Source of the DNA: Datura wrightii
Taxonomy: Eukaryota > Streptophyta > Magnoliopsida > Solanales > Solanaceae
Reading direction: 5' to 3'
Length of the DNA: 64,000 nt
Assembly: GCA_035772735.1 (NCBI GenBank)
Contig: JASDFA010000010.1
Location: 130,575,001-130,639,000 of the forward strand
Shown here: in pieces, positions 1 to 12,437 of the stretch
Position numbering within the stretch: the stretch's first letter is position 1
Layout: each line of letters begins with the position of its first letter
Program-made: the position numbers and the translations under genes
The notes under the pieces: model-generated
What the model was told of the DNA's origin: nothing
Seen by the model: the letters and a program-made list of their open reading frames with translations, nothing else
Database searches by the model: none

Positions 1-2943
1 GTTAATTCACAGAAACAAATGTTTTGGAAGAAGTCGCGTAAGAATGTGTATACAAAATTTTAAAATAAAATCCTAGTGCCGCAGTCGACCTTGCTTAGGC
101 GAGCTTTTGCCACTTTTGTGACTGAAGCGCGCTCTTTTTTTTCTCACACCTCGCTTCAATGTAGAAAAGCGACAGAGCTGCACCTCACCTCGCTTCTACT
201 CTTTAAGTGAGAAGTGCTCGCTTTTAATAACACTGCCTCCACCACAAATCCCCGGCCCCACCACCCTCGCACCCTACCTCCTATAGTTTTTACCTAGATT
301 ATATATAAATGCTTGAGATAATATTTCTACTTGCCAAACACCAGAAAATAAGTAAAAGACCCATCTATTTCTCAAAAAAATATTTTTGAGGAAAACATTT
401 TCCTTTATACCAAACACACCCTTGGTCTCAGTTAAATATCTAACTAACTTTGGCTGTTATATTTATGGGAACTATGAAAAAAAAAAGATTTAACCAGAAT
501 ATCAGGGAAGTCCCGTCAAATCTCTGAAATGAGAACACAAAAAATTGCATCATACTAAAAATAGATATAAAGTAGCAGAACTGCACCAAAAAGAGTTGCA
601 CCATACTCCAGAAATAGACAAAAGTAGCAGAAGCTACACCTTAAATGTGAGTTCACGGTAAATCAATTTTTTACACAATTCCTGTTAAATGTTTAACAAT
701 GAACGAAAGTACTCACTTTTACTTGAAGGAAAAAACTGTAGGAGTATATTTAATGACTATTTTGAACCTACCGTCAAACATAAAAGACCATTTTTGTCAT
801 TTTCTCGAGTTCCTTAATTTTTTTAAAAAAAATTCTTCTTATCAAGAATTGTGTTGGAATTATTTTTCAATGACTAGTTTATGATATTATGTCTGTTGTT
901 CATTCTTGATATATTACCAAGCCATGAAATATTTTTGCATCCCTTTATTTCCAATTTAACCATCTCACGGAAGCTGCCTTAAACTTTGCATAAGTTTTAC
1001 AACATTGTTTTAATATGTGAAATGACATTATATAGGATTGTAGCGACTAATAGACACTTCAACTTTCTAGGCTCGAGGAGTTACAAGAGAATGACTTAAT
1101 AGTTGAAGATGTATCACATTGAACTAAAATAGGATGACTGCATTGGTGGAATGTTAAATAGTACTTTCTTTGATGCCATTTAATGAAATTACTTCATAGA
1201 AAACGAATGTTAAATAGTACTATCCACGATATGGAGATATTGGACAATTGAAAGGCAAGTTCAATTGAATAATTGTGAAACTAGAAATGCTATAGACAGT
1301 GAACATTGGGCTTTAATGCTTAACATACCCACAAACACAGTAGTCAAAATCGAAAAGTGCGAAGAAAGGACAAAGCATGTTTGAGCTTTAAGCGCGAAAC
1401 CCAATTGAAGTGAAGCATGTACTTGTGACAAGAAAATCACAATAAAGAACAAAACGAAAAATAGAAATGTAATACAAGAAAATATTACTATAAACATAAA
1501 TAATAATTGTTTAGACAAGAATGGAAAACTATTATTAAGCTATATATATGTTGTAGTGCCCTTAAAGATAGAACCCATCGATAAAGGTTCACATGCCTTA
1601 GCACCTTGACATATACTAAAGCGCTGAGACGAAGTGCACTGAGCTTCAAGGCTTAAGCGAGCCTTTAACAATACTGTCCACAAAATGAATGTAGAGGAAA
1701 TCGAACATCTGTATGGATATAAAGTTGGACAAGATTCAAAAAGCATTTGATAGATGGTGCAGGTAGCACACAAAGGATAAATGAAAGAAGCTCGCAAGAA
1801 ATGATTTTTCATCTCCTATGTGACAATATGATGATTCAATATGGAAAGTTAAAAATGGTGATGAGGTAAACGTAAAATCACATGGTGAGTAGTTGTTTTT
1901 AAGGACTTGTTATCTCCCTTAACTGATGAAGACTAGTTAAGAACAGAACGTAATGGAACAAATGATTTATGTACACGATACCAACATTTGGGATTTTTAG
2001 TCTTAGTTGCTATGCTTAAACAGGTATGGTGTTCGTTAAGAGTCTTTTTCTTCTGGTTAAAGACTGGACATTTGTGTAAGATAAGTCTAAGATACGGGGA
2101 GGTTTTTAGTTTTAGAGAACTCAGCAGAACTTGTTCTGGGGTTACGCATCTTTGCTTTTTGATGGGTCTATTTCCTTAGCCTCTCCAATAAAACTTCATC
2201 AATGGGCTCTATTTTCAAGATTCTTTCAGGCCATAGGGGTACTAAAACCTTTCTTGTTCCTTTTTCCTGCGAATTGAGAATTGAAGTAGATTACCTTGCT
2301 AATGTCATGCAAAAGACCCCAGCTTCAAAGCCTCTACAGAATAATATGTACATGTAACTTGTTAGGTGACTAAACAACTAAGCTACTCTTCACAATCAAA
2401 TGTAGAACCTATTGCTGAAAATCGTAGTAAATGCAGGCATTGTAATCAAACTATCTGGAGAGTTTTGTTGCTGCATGAAACACATTCATGTATTGCCTTA
2501 TAATATTTTTAGTTTGGGATGAAAGGGACGAATAGAGCAAGAATCAACACAAATAATTCATGTAGCTAACTCAACTAATTTGGAGTGAGTTGTAGTTGAT
2601 TGATTGTGTTAATATGCGAAATCAGAGTAGCCACTTATATTTTGGGTACAACAATATTTAGTTTGAAGTGCTGAATATTTTATCAGTTGTTTGAATTGCT
2701 GAATACATCGTGTTACAGCTAGGAAAATTAATATTGCTCCGTGATTCCTTGCCTTTATACATGTGACATATTTAGTGAATAGACTTGAGCCAAATGTTAC
2801 TGGTTTCATGGTTGAACTTGCATTGCTATAGATGAGCTTGCTTTCTCTTCTTTCCTTTCCAAGTTATATTTGTATCATCATCCTTTGCTTCTTTGACTTT
2901 TTCTGTTTATTCCTTTATCTTATTGGTTTGCTGATTGTTGCAG
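1..2943. other. Intron or upstream region of the auxilin-like gene; no exon recognised
   Basis: AT-rich sequence with no reading frame that I can tie to a known protein. It ends in a good splice acceptor (pyrimidine-rich stretch then CAG at 2941-2943) feeding the first recognised exon of the downstream gene, so at least its right part is intron. Stretches near 100-230 and 1370-1670 carry short motifs based on AAGCG/GCGC that look like fragments of a dispersed repeat, but I cannot name the family. The remaining 5' exons of the auxilin-like gene are presumably left of the window. Confidence 0.5.
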
Positions 2944-4234
2944 AGAATTTCTGAAACATTAGATTTTGAGATCAAGCGATGGGCTGCTGGAAAAGAGGGA
3001 AATCTGCGTGCACTTCTATCGACTTTGCAATATGTGCGTTCGTTTTCCAAACATAATCTGTCAATATTATGTCTTAGATAATCCCTGGAACCCCCTTCCA
3101 AATACAAGGCCTGCCACCTGGAGGAATACTGGTGCTGCTTCTAAAAGAGAAATTCTAGGAGCCAAAAGTATGCAAAAAACCAAATCAGTCTGTCTATTTT
3201 CCTGTTTGGTTGCTAAGCGTAGTCTGCCTATATTTTCTTGGAGATAGGTACATCTGTCCTCCCACTTTGAACACAACGGGTAAAAAAGGAAAATGGAACT
3301 TCCAGTCTTTAAAATGGAAATTCACAAGCAAAAGAGACTAAGATTTCATATTCCTGGACATCATAATTCTTTTGATCAAGTTTTAATTAGGTTGTGATCT
3401 ACTTCTTGACCATCTTATACTTCCTCAAATATCTGAACTTGCTGCGCTTCCTAATGATAATGTAATGTTGCTCAAGATAGGGGTAAGATTGCATATACAC
3501 TACCCTCTCCAGACACCCCACTAGTGAGATTACACTGGGTTTGTTGTTTGCTCAATCAAAGTCACTTCAACTTTTACTTTTCCTTGTGATGTGAAAATTC
3601 TCATTTTATTTTTCCTCAGGTGCTTTGGCCTGAATGTGGTTGGCAACCTGTGTCCTTGACGGATTTGATTACGGGCGCCTCTGTCAAAAAAGTATATAGA
3701 AAAGCAACCCTTTGTATTCATCCTGATAAGGTGCAGCAAAAAGGTGCCAACCTTCAACAAAAATATATTGCCGAGAAGGTTTTTGACCTACTCAAGGTAA
3801 CTTATCTGAGATCAATGTATCTTAAATCCATGTGTCACAAATTGTTCTCTTTTGTGTTTTCCATGGAAAAGAAATGTATTAGTTTCCCAGCAACTGTTAT
3901 GATTTAACATTATTTTAAAGAGATAGAGAGCTACCCCTTTCTAAAGCATGAAGAGTCTATTGTTCTATTGTTGCTTTAGGCTGGGTGGACCTATTGAGAG
4001 TCCATCTTTTTGGGGGTTGTCATTATCTGTTGATTTTTAGGTGGGCAGGGTTTGTTCCATCCTTTTAACTGAATTGCATAGATTGAGTTAGCCTTTACTT
4101 TTGCGAAAATTATCATGGGGAAATATTTGTTCTGCCTATGTTATTTTTCTGACTGCTTAAATCCCTTTAGCTTATTATCAAGTTATATTTTTCAGGAAGC
4201 ATGGAACAAATTCAATTCTGAGGAACTCTTCTAG
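2944..4234 (+). CDS. Auxilin-like J-domain protein, C-terminal three exons (5' part outside the window)
   Basis: Exons 2944-3033, 3620-3796 and 4196-4234 join in one frame with GT donors at 3034 and 3797 and AG acceptors before each exon; the stop is TAG at 4232-4234. Together they give about 101 residues: a helix containing IKRWAAGKEGNLRALLSTLQ, then VLWPECGWQPVSL, then the J-domain core with the HPD catalytic tripeptide (3719-3727, in CIHPDKVQQKG), ending KEAWNKFNSEELF. This matches the C-terminal J domain of plant auxilin-like proteins, which recruit Hsc70 to strip clathrin from vesicles; JAC1, used in chloroplast movement, is a relative with a similar end. The start lies upstream of the window. 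Intron 1 carries a SINE tail. Family assignment is firm; the exact paralogue is not. Confidence 0.9.
3477..3549 (+). repeat. SINE 3'-end fragment (Solanaceae TS-like) inside an intron
   Basis: The stretch reads GGGTAAGATTGCATATACAC, then a CCCTCTCCAGACACCCCACT core, and ends GGGTTTGTTGTTT. This is the familiar 3' half of tobacco/Solanaceae tRNA-derived SINEs (TS-like), whose tail is TTG-rich. Only the 3' half is visible. It lies between exons 2944-3033 and 3620-3796 of the auxilin-like gene and does not disturb the splice sites. Assigned from memory of the consensus, without alignment. Confidence 0.6.
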
Positions 4235-5034
4235 ATGCTGTGTTTGATTAGCTTTAGCTCCCTTTTGGGATTTTCAGAGGTGGGTAAATTTTCCTAAAGC
4301 AAGCTCCGTCTTTGCTATGCCTCTGATATCTGGCATTCCCCCAGCATGAGGCGTTTGATTGATTTCTAAAGACCATCATTGTAGCAGTGATGATGAAGTA
4401 AATTTTCAGCGCTTCCGTAAATTGATTGGTGTAGAGTAGCATTATTTCCAATCATGTTGTGCTTCTGTATTGCATTTGGTCACCCTCTGCATGTGATCAT
4501 TTGTATTCATTAGTGTTTTTTTAGTTTGTTTCCTGTTATGCTGCATTTGTTTGTGCCGGGAGAGATGCCAGTGTTGTTAGCTATAGCTATATGCAACATG
4601 GAAGGAGCATTGTAATAGCAGAGTATCTTAGAAGATGTAAAATCTTATGTAATTTCCCAATTCATTTATGTGAGGAAAAAAAGAATCTGTTCAGTTATAG
4701 ATTTTATAAGATCCAGTATTGTCAAGATTGCTTTTGCAGGTGCTAACATATGATGCTCAAATCAAAAGCTCGTATGCTTCGTTATAAAGTTCCTCAGACG
4801 GCTGAATTGGTTGTCTTTAGTATATGTGCTTTTAATGGTTGCAATTTCCACTAAGACTTTAGTGGCAGACTTTAAATTCCATGAAAACCTTCCTGACGTG
4901 AAGGAAAAACAGTTTGAACAAGAAAATAGTAGTCACATGAAAGATAAATAGTTTTTCCCTCCATTTCGTTGATCAAATATATCACGTATAACAGCCATTA
5001 CAAGGGAAGGGCAGGTTAACCAAAAAAAAAAGGG
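4235..5034. other. 3' flanks of two converging genes
   Basis: An 800-bp spacer between the stop codons of the auxilin-like gene (+) and the RPA-interacting protein gene (-). It should contain both 3' UTRs. I see no ORF with family resemblance and no clear transposon termini. The stretch 4235-4740 is T-rich and probably the 3' UTR of the + gene. Confidence 0.5.
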
Positions 5035-8000
5035 CTATATTACAACCTCAAACATGGCGCATCCCTGACAGGTAATGTAGAGAGCAGTCAGATTAAATCT
5101 AGTTTCAACGCAGAATTTGGGTTTTAGCCTGCATCCTTGATCAAGATGGTCTGAATGAGCTTCACCCAATCTATTTCGTAACACCTCTACATTGACCTGG
5201 AAAAACCAGACTTTTAATCATATTTAAAAGAAGTTCCAGAATTTGAACCAAAAAAAAAAAAAAAAAAACCTACAAAAGCTGACAAATACACGCATAAAAC
5301 TCAAATGTTATCTGAAAGTGCTGCACCGATACCCAAAAGATAATAGATTATAGCAACAAAATTCAGAATCTGGTAGGCAAAGATAAAAGGAAAAATGTGC
5401 AAGTCGGTGGTGGGAAAATATTTTTCACCTCAAACGTAAGAAAATAAAGCAGGCAGCAGTTGGTGTTAAATCAAAAACCTTCATAATAAGTTTCTAATCA
5501 CTTGAAATAACAAAAAATTTAGAAATTCAAAAAACACTAGCCTCATCATCTCTCTTGAGCCTGAGTCCACAAAGAGAGCAATAGATATGATGACAGTTCT
5601 CTTCCAATTCTCCTTGCTTGCAGATGGGACACCAAACCTCCTTGCCACCCTATTGGGAAAAAAAATCACCTATTACCACAAGTACCAGGCAAATAACAGA
5701 ATATGTGAGATGAGAATTTGTCTTGAATGTATGATTGTGCAGCTAAAACATATAAAAACAAAACCCAAAAGGCAAAACTTGTATGAATAAGTGAATATTT
5801 ATCGTGAACAAAGAACCAACGGACAAATGTGAACACATGAAACAACACCAGCTTTCCTTCCATTAACCATCTTCTAGCTGGTCCTCCCTAATATATTCTC
5901 TACGAAGTAATCAATTGGCCATCTCATTTGCTCTAATGTCATTATTAGACCCAACATTTTGTCATCAAGGTACAACCACATTAGCTGAAGGCCAAATTAA
6001 AAAGATTACCATCATAATTCTATTTTTTGTTGGGAGAGTATACTGTGGTATAAAAGAGTGTCCAATCAAAAGTTGATAGAAACTTTTGACCAATGCCATG
6101 CTATGACTCGCATTCTCATGTAACAAGTTAAGAATTTTAACTCCTTGCTTAGTGAAAATAGGGACTTGTAGGGTTTTCTAACCAAATATTTAACATCAAA
6201 GATGCACATCTTTAACTTTTTTCACTAATCTGAACTGATATAATTTAAAATGTTACTTTTTCCTTTTGGCTTTTATTGTGGACCACATACCTTCTCATTG
6301 AGGTTCATGTGCTCATATACTGCACGAGCCAAATACTCATCTTCTTCATCCTCCCAAGTTTCATTTGACACTTGTCCTGCAAGAAGCCATAACAATTAAC
6401 TCGTAAGGAAGGTTAATTGAATGTAATTCCTGAAAGGGACAAAGGGAAAATATACCCTTCAACTTTGTGATTTAGAGCAGATATGCTACTGTCATCTAAC
6501 AAATGATGCATATTTACCCTTTTTGTTAACAAAATATATTTACTAAATTAAAAAGATCCTAAACTCAATTATTTAATTTCAAAAATGTCATGTGACTTTA
6601 CAAAATTATCTCACCCATTTTTACTCCTCTAAACCTGACCCAAATGAGAAAAACTCAATCCTTCTTCTATTCAATCGTACAATGTGTTCAGATCGGGTCA
6701 GAATAAAAGAGAGATTGAGTATTTTTTAGTTGGGCGAGTAAGAAAATGGGTGAGGTAATTTTTTTAAAGCCACGTGGTATTTTTGAATAAAAACCAGTTT
6801 TAGAATTTTTAAAATTCAATTTGTTACCGAAAAAAGGTAAATATGCACCATTTGTTAGACATTGAAGAAATATATCTGCCATTTTATTAAATGAGGATAT
6901 ATGTGCACCACCTTTTTAATGAGGAGTATATCCGCTCTAAATCGCAAAGTTGACGGATATATTTTCCCCTTTCCCTTTCAAAAATATCCCCCCCCCCCCC
7001 CCCCCAAACGAGAAAAGATAAAACTAAAAAGAGAATAACTAGTTCTATTTGTTAGATGATGATTCAAGACTTTCTGTCACCTTCTAACTTTGGAGAAATG
7101 AGTGTCTATAAGTTCCTCAATAACGAATTATTTTTTCCCGAATTCATTCAGAAAACTAAGAAGTTCTCTAAAACCCACCAACAAGGCCGAGCACCAAATT
7201 CCAGATGATTTGGTAAAGACATTCACCTTTTGTTTCTTCCATCCTAAGATCTTCATAAAAAATTCTCTGCATTTCGAGCAACATTTCCTCACAATCACCT
7301 TGATAAGCTTCATGAAGGCCATTATATTCCCATATAGTATCATCCGGCGCGAGGGAGAATTTAGAATTACCAAAACTCTCACTCCGATATGAATGCTTAA
7401 ATTTCTGTATTTCATCAGAAACTATGTCCTCTAGAGATGACTTAATGAGATCCTGCAACCACATAATCTAATATAAGTTCAAGGAACAAACTAATTACCT
7501 TTTCTTGGAGACACAAAGTGGGATAAGTTGGGACTTGGGAGGCAAACTAATTACAACCACATTCAGGAACCGACAAAAACACCAAGCTTTTGAAAAGAGT
7601 CAAATTTTATAAGAACTTCCATTTCTAAGGGAAAAGCTGATTAATAATGAAAAACATGTGACAAACAGGAGAGTTCAGTCATATGGTTCCGTTAGATATA
7701 CATAAAAAGGAGCAAAAATTAGGGATAAAAGAAATTTCAGATGCAATGAACTCGTGAAGAGTCTTGTCACTGAAAAATATTTGTCTTAGCTAAGGTCTCT
7801 TGACACCCCTATACACCAAGAGACATACTAGAGAAGAGAAACTTGTCAGTTACCACAATGAGCTTACTTGTTTATCGTCTGATAGACAAAAGTACCCTCA
7901 AAGATAGTTGTTCTCCAAGCCTTTACTTATCAGTACCAAAGAAATTCACATCGAGAGAACTTAGGGGTTGTTTGCTAGCTGGTTTGAAGGTGAGTTATGT

Positions 8001-10125
8001 AAGTATTAAATTCTGCAATAAGTAATACCACATTTGATAACGAGTTAGAAGGTAAGTTATTTATGTATAAAATTCATACGGTGTTTGGCTTGCAATTTAG
8101 AGATCTGCATAACTAATATATGTATAAGTTATGAGAGAATCTATGTATTATCTTATGCAGGATAGAAGATGGAATAAGTTATACATGAATAACTAATATA
8201 TGAATAACTAACCCTGCATAACTAATCTCTGCATAAAATAATACATAAATTCCCTCGTAACTAATTCATATATTACTAATACTCGCATAATTCTAACTAG
8301 CTACCAAACGACCCCTTATAGATTATTTGTTCTTGAGTGACATACAACAAATTCAAGTGTTGTTCCAAATTCCAATTACTTTTCCAAGACAACAACTTAG
8401 GGACAAACATTGACAACAAGGTTGCAGCAGTTCTCCTACTGATGAACATTCAACGGGTCAAACCTCCACAACCACTTTGTACACAAAAGTTTCATTGGAA
8501 TGACACATGTTCTTTTACACATGGGATCAACAATGACATTCCACTCTGCTGGGTCTTTCTCCTCTTTTCTCAATTGTTTGATAGTAAATAATAAATACTT
8601 TACAGGAGGCCTTGATCAAGAAGATAGGTGCTAGCATATAGCATGCCTTTGCATAGGGAAAAAGAGGGATGATATAACTAAAAGAATGTTGACCAGCTGC
8701 ATGATATATTCCATAGGTACACATATGCAAGTGCTATACAACAACTATGCCACAATCCCGAACTAGTTGGATTAGCATATGAATCCTCATTGTTCATTTC
8801 ACTCTATTTGGAATCGTCTGATTCCAATATTTTTAGTATCTTTTTGTGAGAGTGAAATATTCTTTGTTTTTAGATATCCCAACATTAGAGGTTCTCTACA
8901 TTTCCTACTGAGATACAAATCCCTAAACAAACTAAAAAGACTCCTAGTAAATGATAACATTGAGCCCTACTATACGCATAGTACCATGAATAACAGGATA
9001 AGACTTCATCTTAACTAGTCGATATCACCTATAAGGATCTATTGCTTTTATTATATCCTATTTTTTGCTAAATATGCATAGATCCAAAGAGATTGTATAT
9101 CTTTCGAGACAATATAGCATTGTAATGCAAATTTTGAATAATTTATCATCCAGTTGAGGATTGCAGGTAAGATAGTACTTTCTCACTAATCAATGTTAGA
9201 TTAATGCCTAGACAACAATAAGGTTGTAAAAGCAATTATATCATGTCATAGTATGCCTCAACATGAAGAAGGAAAATTTTTTCAACTTCCAACCAGAGGT
9301 ATTAGAAGTCTAATCCATGATACCATTCTCTCGTGAAAGGCGGACATCATGCTAGCAATGACAACAGATAATCCCCCCACAAGGATCACTAGCCAGTGAA
9401 AGATCCAGTCTTAATACTTTTAAAGGATCAAGGTGTCAATCAAGGGTGAATCTAGCCCTTTGGCAACGTTTCTTTTGAACCCAATATTTCCATTGAGGAG
9501 CATCATATATAGTGAAAATCCGCTTAAATTTCAACAAATATTAGATCTAAACACAAAATTTTAATGGTACAATGAGTTCAGCGCTTAGGACCTAATAGTA
9601 CTAATTAATTATAATCTTTTTAGAGGTTTCAAGAAGAAGCTATACATGACCAGAGAAACAGTAACTATCGGTTCCCATAATAATATGAATGGTATTAAAG
9701 CAACACTTTGCAGTACATAATATATTCATCTTAAAATCACTAAAAACACCAATACAAGTGGAACAAAAATCTCCATTATAGGATAGATGAAATGAGTCAA
9801 AATAGGGTAATTATTTTTGTCAAAGTATAGATGAAAACACGTTGATATGAGAAATTACCTTATGTTGTTGGTCGTTGGCGAACCTTAATTTCCAAAGAAG
9901 ACGGCTTCGATCTTCTCGGACCCTTCTATAACAATTTTCTCTGACCTACAACAGTTTCATCAAGATTTAATTTCATCAATGTCCGTATGTAAAAGGGTTT
10001 GAGAGAAATTGCTACAGGTAAACAAGAGAAAACACCTTGTCTTTCCATTTGGGATAATTGTTGAAGGAACTCTGAGCTTTAAGAGAAGGACGAATTTGGA
10101 GTCTCTGTTGCTCGTCTCCTGCCAT
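5035..10125 (-). CDS. RPA-interacting protein (RIP/RPAIN family), complete six-exon gene
   Basis: Exons, in transcript order: 10125-10036, 9945-9859, 7452-7227, 6376-6291, 5649-5542 and 5196-5035, giving about 252 residues with the stop at 5035-5037. The N-terminal exons encode MAGDEQQRLQIRPSLK, then YPKWKDKVRENCYRRVREDR and SRLLWKLR, the RPA-interaction N-terminal helix. The middle is acidic. The C-terminus is a zinc-finger region with WCPICKQG, NCHHIYCSLCG, CRLKPKFC and CQGC. Family members escort replication protein A into the nucleus. All introns are GT-AG except the fifth, which seems to use GC (5540-5541) as donor. I chose the ATG at 10123-10125 because it begins the conserved N-terminus; a more distant in-frame ATG at 10219-10221 adds an unconserved stretch. 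Introns 2 and 3 are large or TE-bearing. Confidence 0.9.
5250..5268. repeat. Poly-A tract in last intron of the RPA-interacting protein gene
   Basis: An uninterrupted A run on the + strand (T run on the coding strand), about 55 bp upstream of the last exon's acceptor in transcript order. It could act as the polypyrimidine tract or simply be a simple repeat. Confidence 0.8.
6431..6980. mobile_element. Large foldback MITE-like element in an intron
   Basis: The left end reads TGAAAGGGACAAAGGGAAAA and the right end, reverse-complemented, reads TGAAAGGGAAAGGGGAAAAT. The similarity continues inward for well over 100 bp on each side (for example the AACTTTGTGATTTAGAGC block against AACTTTGCGATTTAGAGC). 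The roughly 550-bp element can therefore fold almost end to end. I cannot see a convincing target duplication, so the superfamily is uncertain. It lies between exons 7452-7227 and 6376-6291 of the RPA-interacting protein gene. Confidence 0.75.
6988..7005. repeat. Poly-C tract
   Basis: Eighteen consecutive C residues directly beside the foldback element. The true length may be affected by sequencing or assembly. Confidence 0.85.
7964..8315. mobile_element. Tourist-like (PIF/Harbinger) MITE with TTA target duplication
   Basis: The 352-bp element starts GGGGTTGTTTGCTAGCTGG and ends with the reverse complement of GGGGTCGTTTGGTAGCTAG, so the terminal inverted repeats differ at only a few places. 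It is flanked on both sides by TTA (7961-7963 and 8316-8318), the target duplication expected of PIF/Harbinger elements. The interior is AT-rich, made of repeated TAACTAATATATG-type words, with no coding capacity. It sits in the intron between exons 9945-9859 and 7452-7227. Confidence 0.85.
8316..9858. other. Rest of the largest RPA-interacting protein intron
   Basis: Non-coding intron sequence. A stretch at about 8737-8825 (ACAACAACTATGCCACAATC followed by AGTTGG and ATGAATCCTCATTG) resembles a widespread plant SINE-type 3' segment, but it is degenerate and I would not name a family. Nothing else stands out. Confidence 0.4.
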
Positions 10126-11009
10126 TGAACCGCTTTCCCTGAATCTATGATAATTGGATGCTGGTGTAAGAATAAGAAACATGAGAAAAATGGGCAAAGG
10201 TTGTCGAATTATGTCTTGCAAATTTTAAAAAGGTACAAGTTTGACGGTCAAAATTATTTTATTACATATATAGAAGAGACCAAAAGCAGTCACGTCTTCG
10301 TCAGTTTGTCCCCATTCGATCAGGGATATTTTTGATATTACATAAATTAAAGTATTTTTAGGCTGTTATATTTATATTTTATATTATATATATTATTTTT
10401 ATTTGGGATAACTTTTTCAGAAATACAGGATCCGATTAAATTTTCGTGTTTTTGCTAATAGCCTTATGGTGCAACATTTTTGCATTCGGTAGGTTTTCAT
10501 TACTTTTTAATAGTAATATTTGTGTCACCCAAATATCCAGAGATAAAAAAAATTTACAGTAACAACTTTTAAAATTTTAATCTGTTCATAATTTTTTCGC
10601 TAATTACTTTATTAAATTCATTTATTATAGGAATATTCAAGAGATTATTCTTTTGGTGCTTGAAAAAAGTAAATTATTATAATTTCAAAATACTCCTCAT
10701 CTTAGTGTGCTTATATTTTTAGAATTTTAAATTTATTTTTGTAATGGGTGAGATAGTAATAACATTTCTGAAAAATTTAAATAGACATAATGCTAATAGA
10801 TTAAACAAAATATCAATATACAATATCGTAATTTTACATCTAAAGTGCTAGAATATTTTTTAATAAAAGAATAAAAAAATAACAATTGGGCTCGTGCATC
10901 GCACTGATATAAAATCTAGTACTAATATAAATTCTGATCAAGTTAAATAAGGTTAAAATATAATATTTAAAATTTATTAAATTTTTATAAAATATTTAAA
11001 AAATCAATT
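10126..11009. other. Upstream region of the RPA-interacting protein gene; otherwise unannotated
   Basis: The first few hundred bases left to right should hold the 5' UTR and promoter of the leftward gene. The rest, to about 11009, is very AT-rich with no ORF, terminal repeat or RNA gene that I recognise. Confidence 0.45.
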
Positions 11010-12437
11010 TACCTTATTTAGCTCTATTGCGGATAAAATGCCTTTAAAAAGAGAAAGAAGTATCGGTAGAAAAACAATAACTAAACATTCAAAAGAGCCA
11101 AAGCATAATCAAAGCAAAGAAGAATTCAATAGTTTACTACTAATGCTTGTTGACCAAGTAGAAGTCACAGATGAAAGTGCCATAGCTTCAAGTCGGAGGC
11201 ATTAGGATGATGGTTCATAGGCAAAAAAAGTCTCTCAGGTAGAAGCCCATACAAGGTTTGATAAATCTATTCAAAAAGGAGCAGAAGATGAAGATGGTTC
11301 TTCTGATCATTATAAGGATAAATCTTATCACCAAGAAAGTAAAACTGAACATGGGCCGATAAAATTCGAGATGATTCTGCTGATTATTCGAAAGATAAAT
11401 CTTCCCAAGAAAGAACTAAACGGGTAGATGATGAAGATAAAAATGATTCAACTGATCATTCTAAAGATAAATCTTTACAGAAAGGGTCTGATAAGGAAGA
11501 TGATGATAATAGGTGATAAAAATGATAATACCACAACATTTGAACTATAGAAGTCTACTTGTGAACTAAGAAGAAAACAAGCAAATGATGTGAATGACAG
11601 TATTTTTCTACTCCTGAAGCATCTAGTAGTGATAAGGATCCTAATAGATTTTACATTGATACAATTGTGAAAACTATCAGGCTTGGCAATTACGACTTGA
11701 AGATGATGGAATTGCAGAAAAATCTAAATGGTGATACTATTGTGAGATTAGGTACGAGTAGGGCCTTTAATGAGTTTAGGAAGATCCTGAAGGTCCAAAA
11801 ATTAGAAAGTTTTTTAGAACTGGTATTTTTAAGAAGTTTATGGACCTGTGGGATGAAATCATTGCACGATTTCAAATGACTATGAAATATAGTCTTTTTC
11901 AATGCAGAATTATGTGCAATAAATAGAGGACATTTAGATAAACTACTATGGCATTTTGATTTGTTTTGGCGTGAAGGAGTTTGCCATTATGACTGGATTG
12001 ATATGTTATTATCCTCATGTCGCTAAAGAAAAGAAGACAATTACAACTAAAAGTGATGAATTAGTGGAATTCGTCGGCAAGAGCTAAAAGGAGAAGAATT
12101 TGATTATCCATCTGCAATCCAAATCAGTCGCAAAAAGTACCAAGAATCACTATGCTTAGTTTGATTTGTGCACAATATTTTCTATTTAAGAGATGTAGCC
12201 AAGAATATTTCATCTGATGGGGTTAGACTCTCTGCGGACCATGAGGCATCCAATGCATATCCATAGGGGCGAGAAAACTTCAAGCTCACTGTTGGATACC
12301 AAGGGAGTTGAAGCCAACCATAAACACCTTCAACCTCTAAGGCTTCACATGGGTTTTCATGGTAAACTTTATTCAATATTTATCTTTTTAATTATTTTGC
12401 ATTCATTCATTATTTTGATCCTCTATGACATTATTCT
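11010..12437 (+). pseudogene. DUF1985-type sequence, tandem copy A (degenerate)
   Basis: Fragments in several frames resemble plant proteins with a DUF1985 domain, usually found with Ulp1-type proteases and spread by Mutator-like transposons. Visible pieces are LQKNLNGDTIVRLGTSRAFN and EFRKILKVQKLESFLELVF (11667 on), GVCHYDWIDMLLSSCR-like sequence near 11970, and FVHNIFYLRDVAKNISSD followed by AYP-type sequence near 12170-12260. A Lys/Asp/Ser-rich stretch (SKDKS-type repeats) precedes the domain near 11280-11520. Stops and frameshifts are frequent, so it is a pseudogene. It begins with ACCTTATTTAGCTCTATTGC, and the same words restart at about 12438, marking a tandem duplication with a period near 1.43 kb. 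Confidence 0.6.

Noticed and set aside
1585..1670. AAGCGC/GAGCC-rich stretch as a known SINE or MITE
   Set aside because: It looks like a fragment of a dispersed repeat, but I could not find ends or a duplication and could not name it with confidence.
2966..3276. Short ORFs over the auxilin-like exon and its intron
   Set aside because: They run through the splice donor at 3034 into intron sequence and conflict with the conserved J-domain frame.
6988..7005. 18-C tract as a functional signal
   Set aside because: Homopolymers of this kind are common beside MITEs and error-prone in assembly; listed only as a repeat.
10126..10221. Longer N-terminus for the RPA-interacting protein starting at 10221
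   Set aside because: The extra residues are not like the family; the conserved start MAGDEQQ at 10125 is preferred. RNA data could change this.
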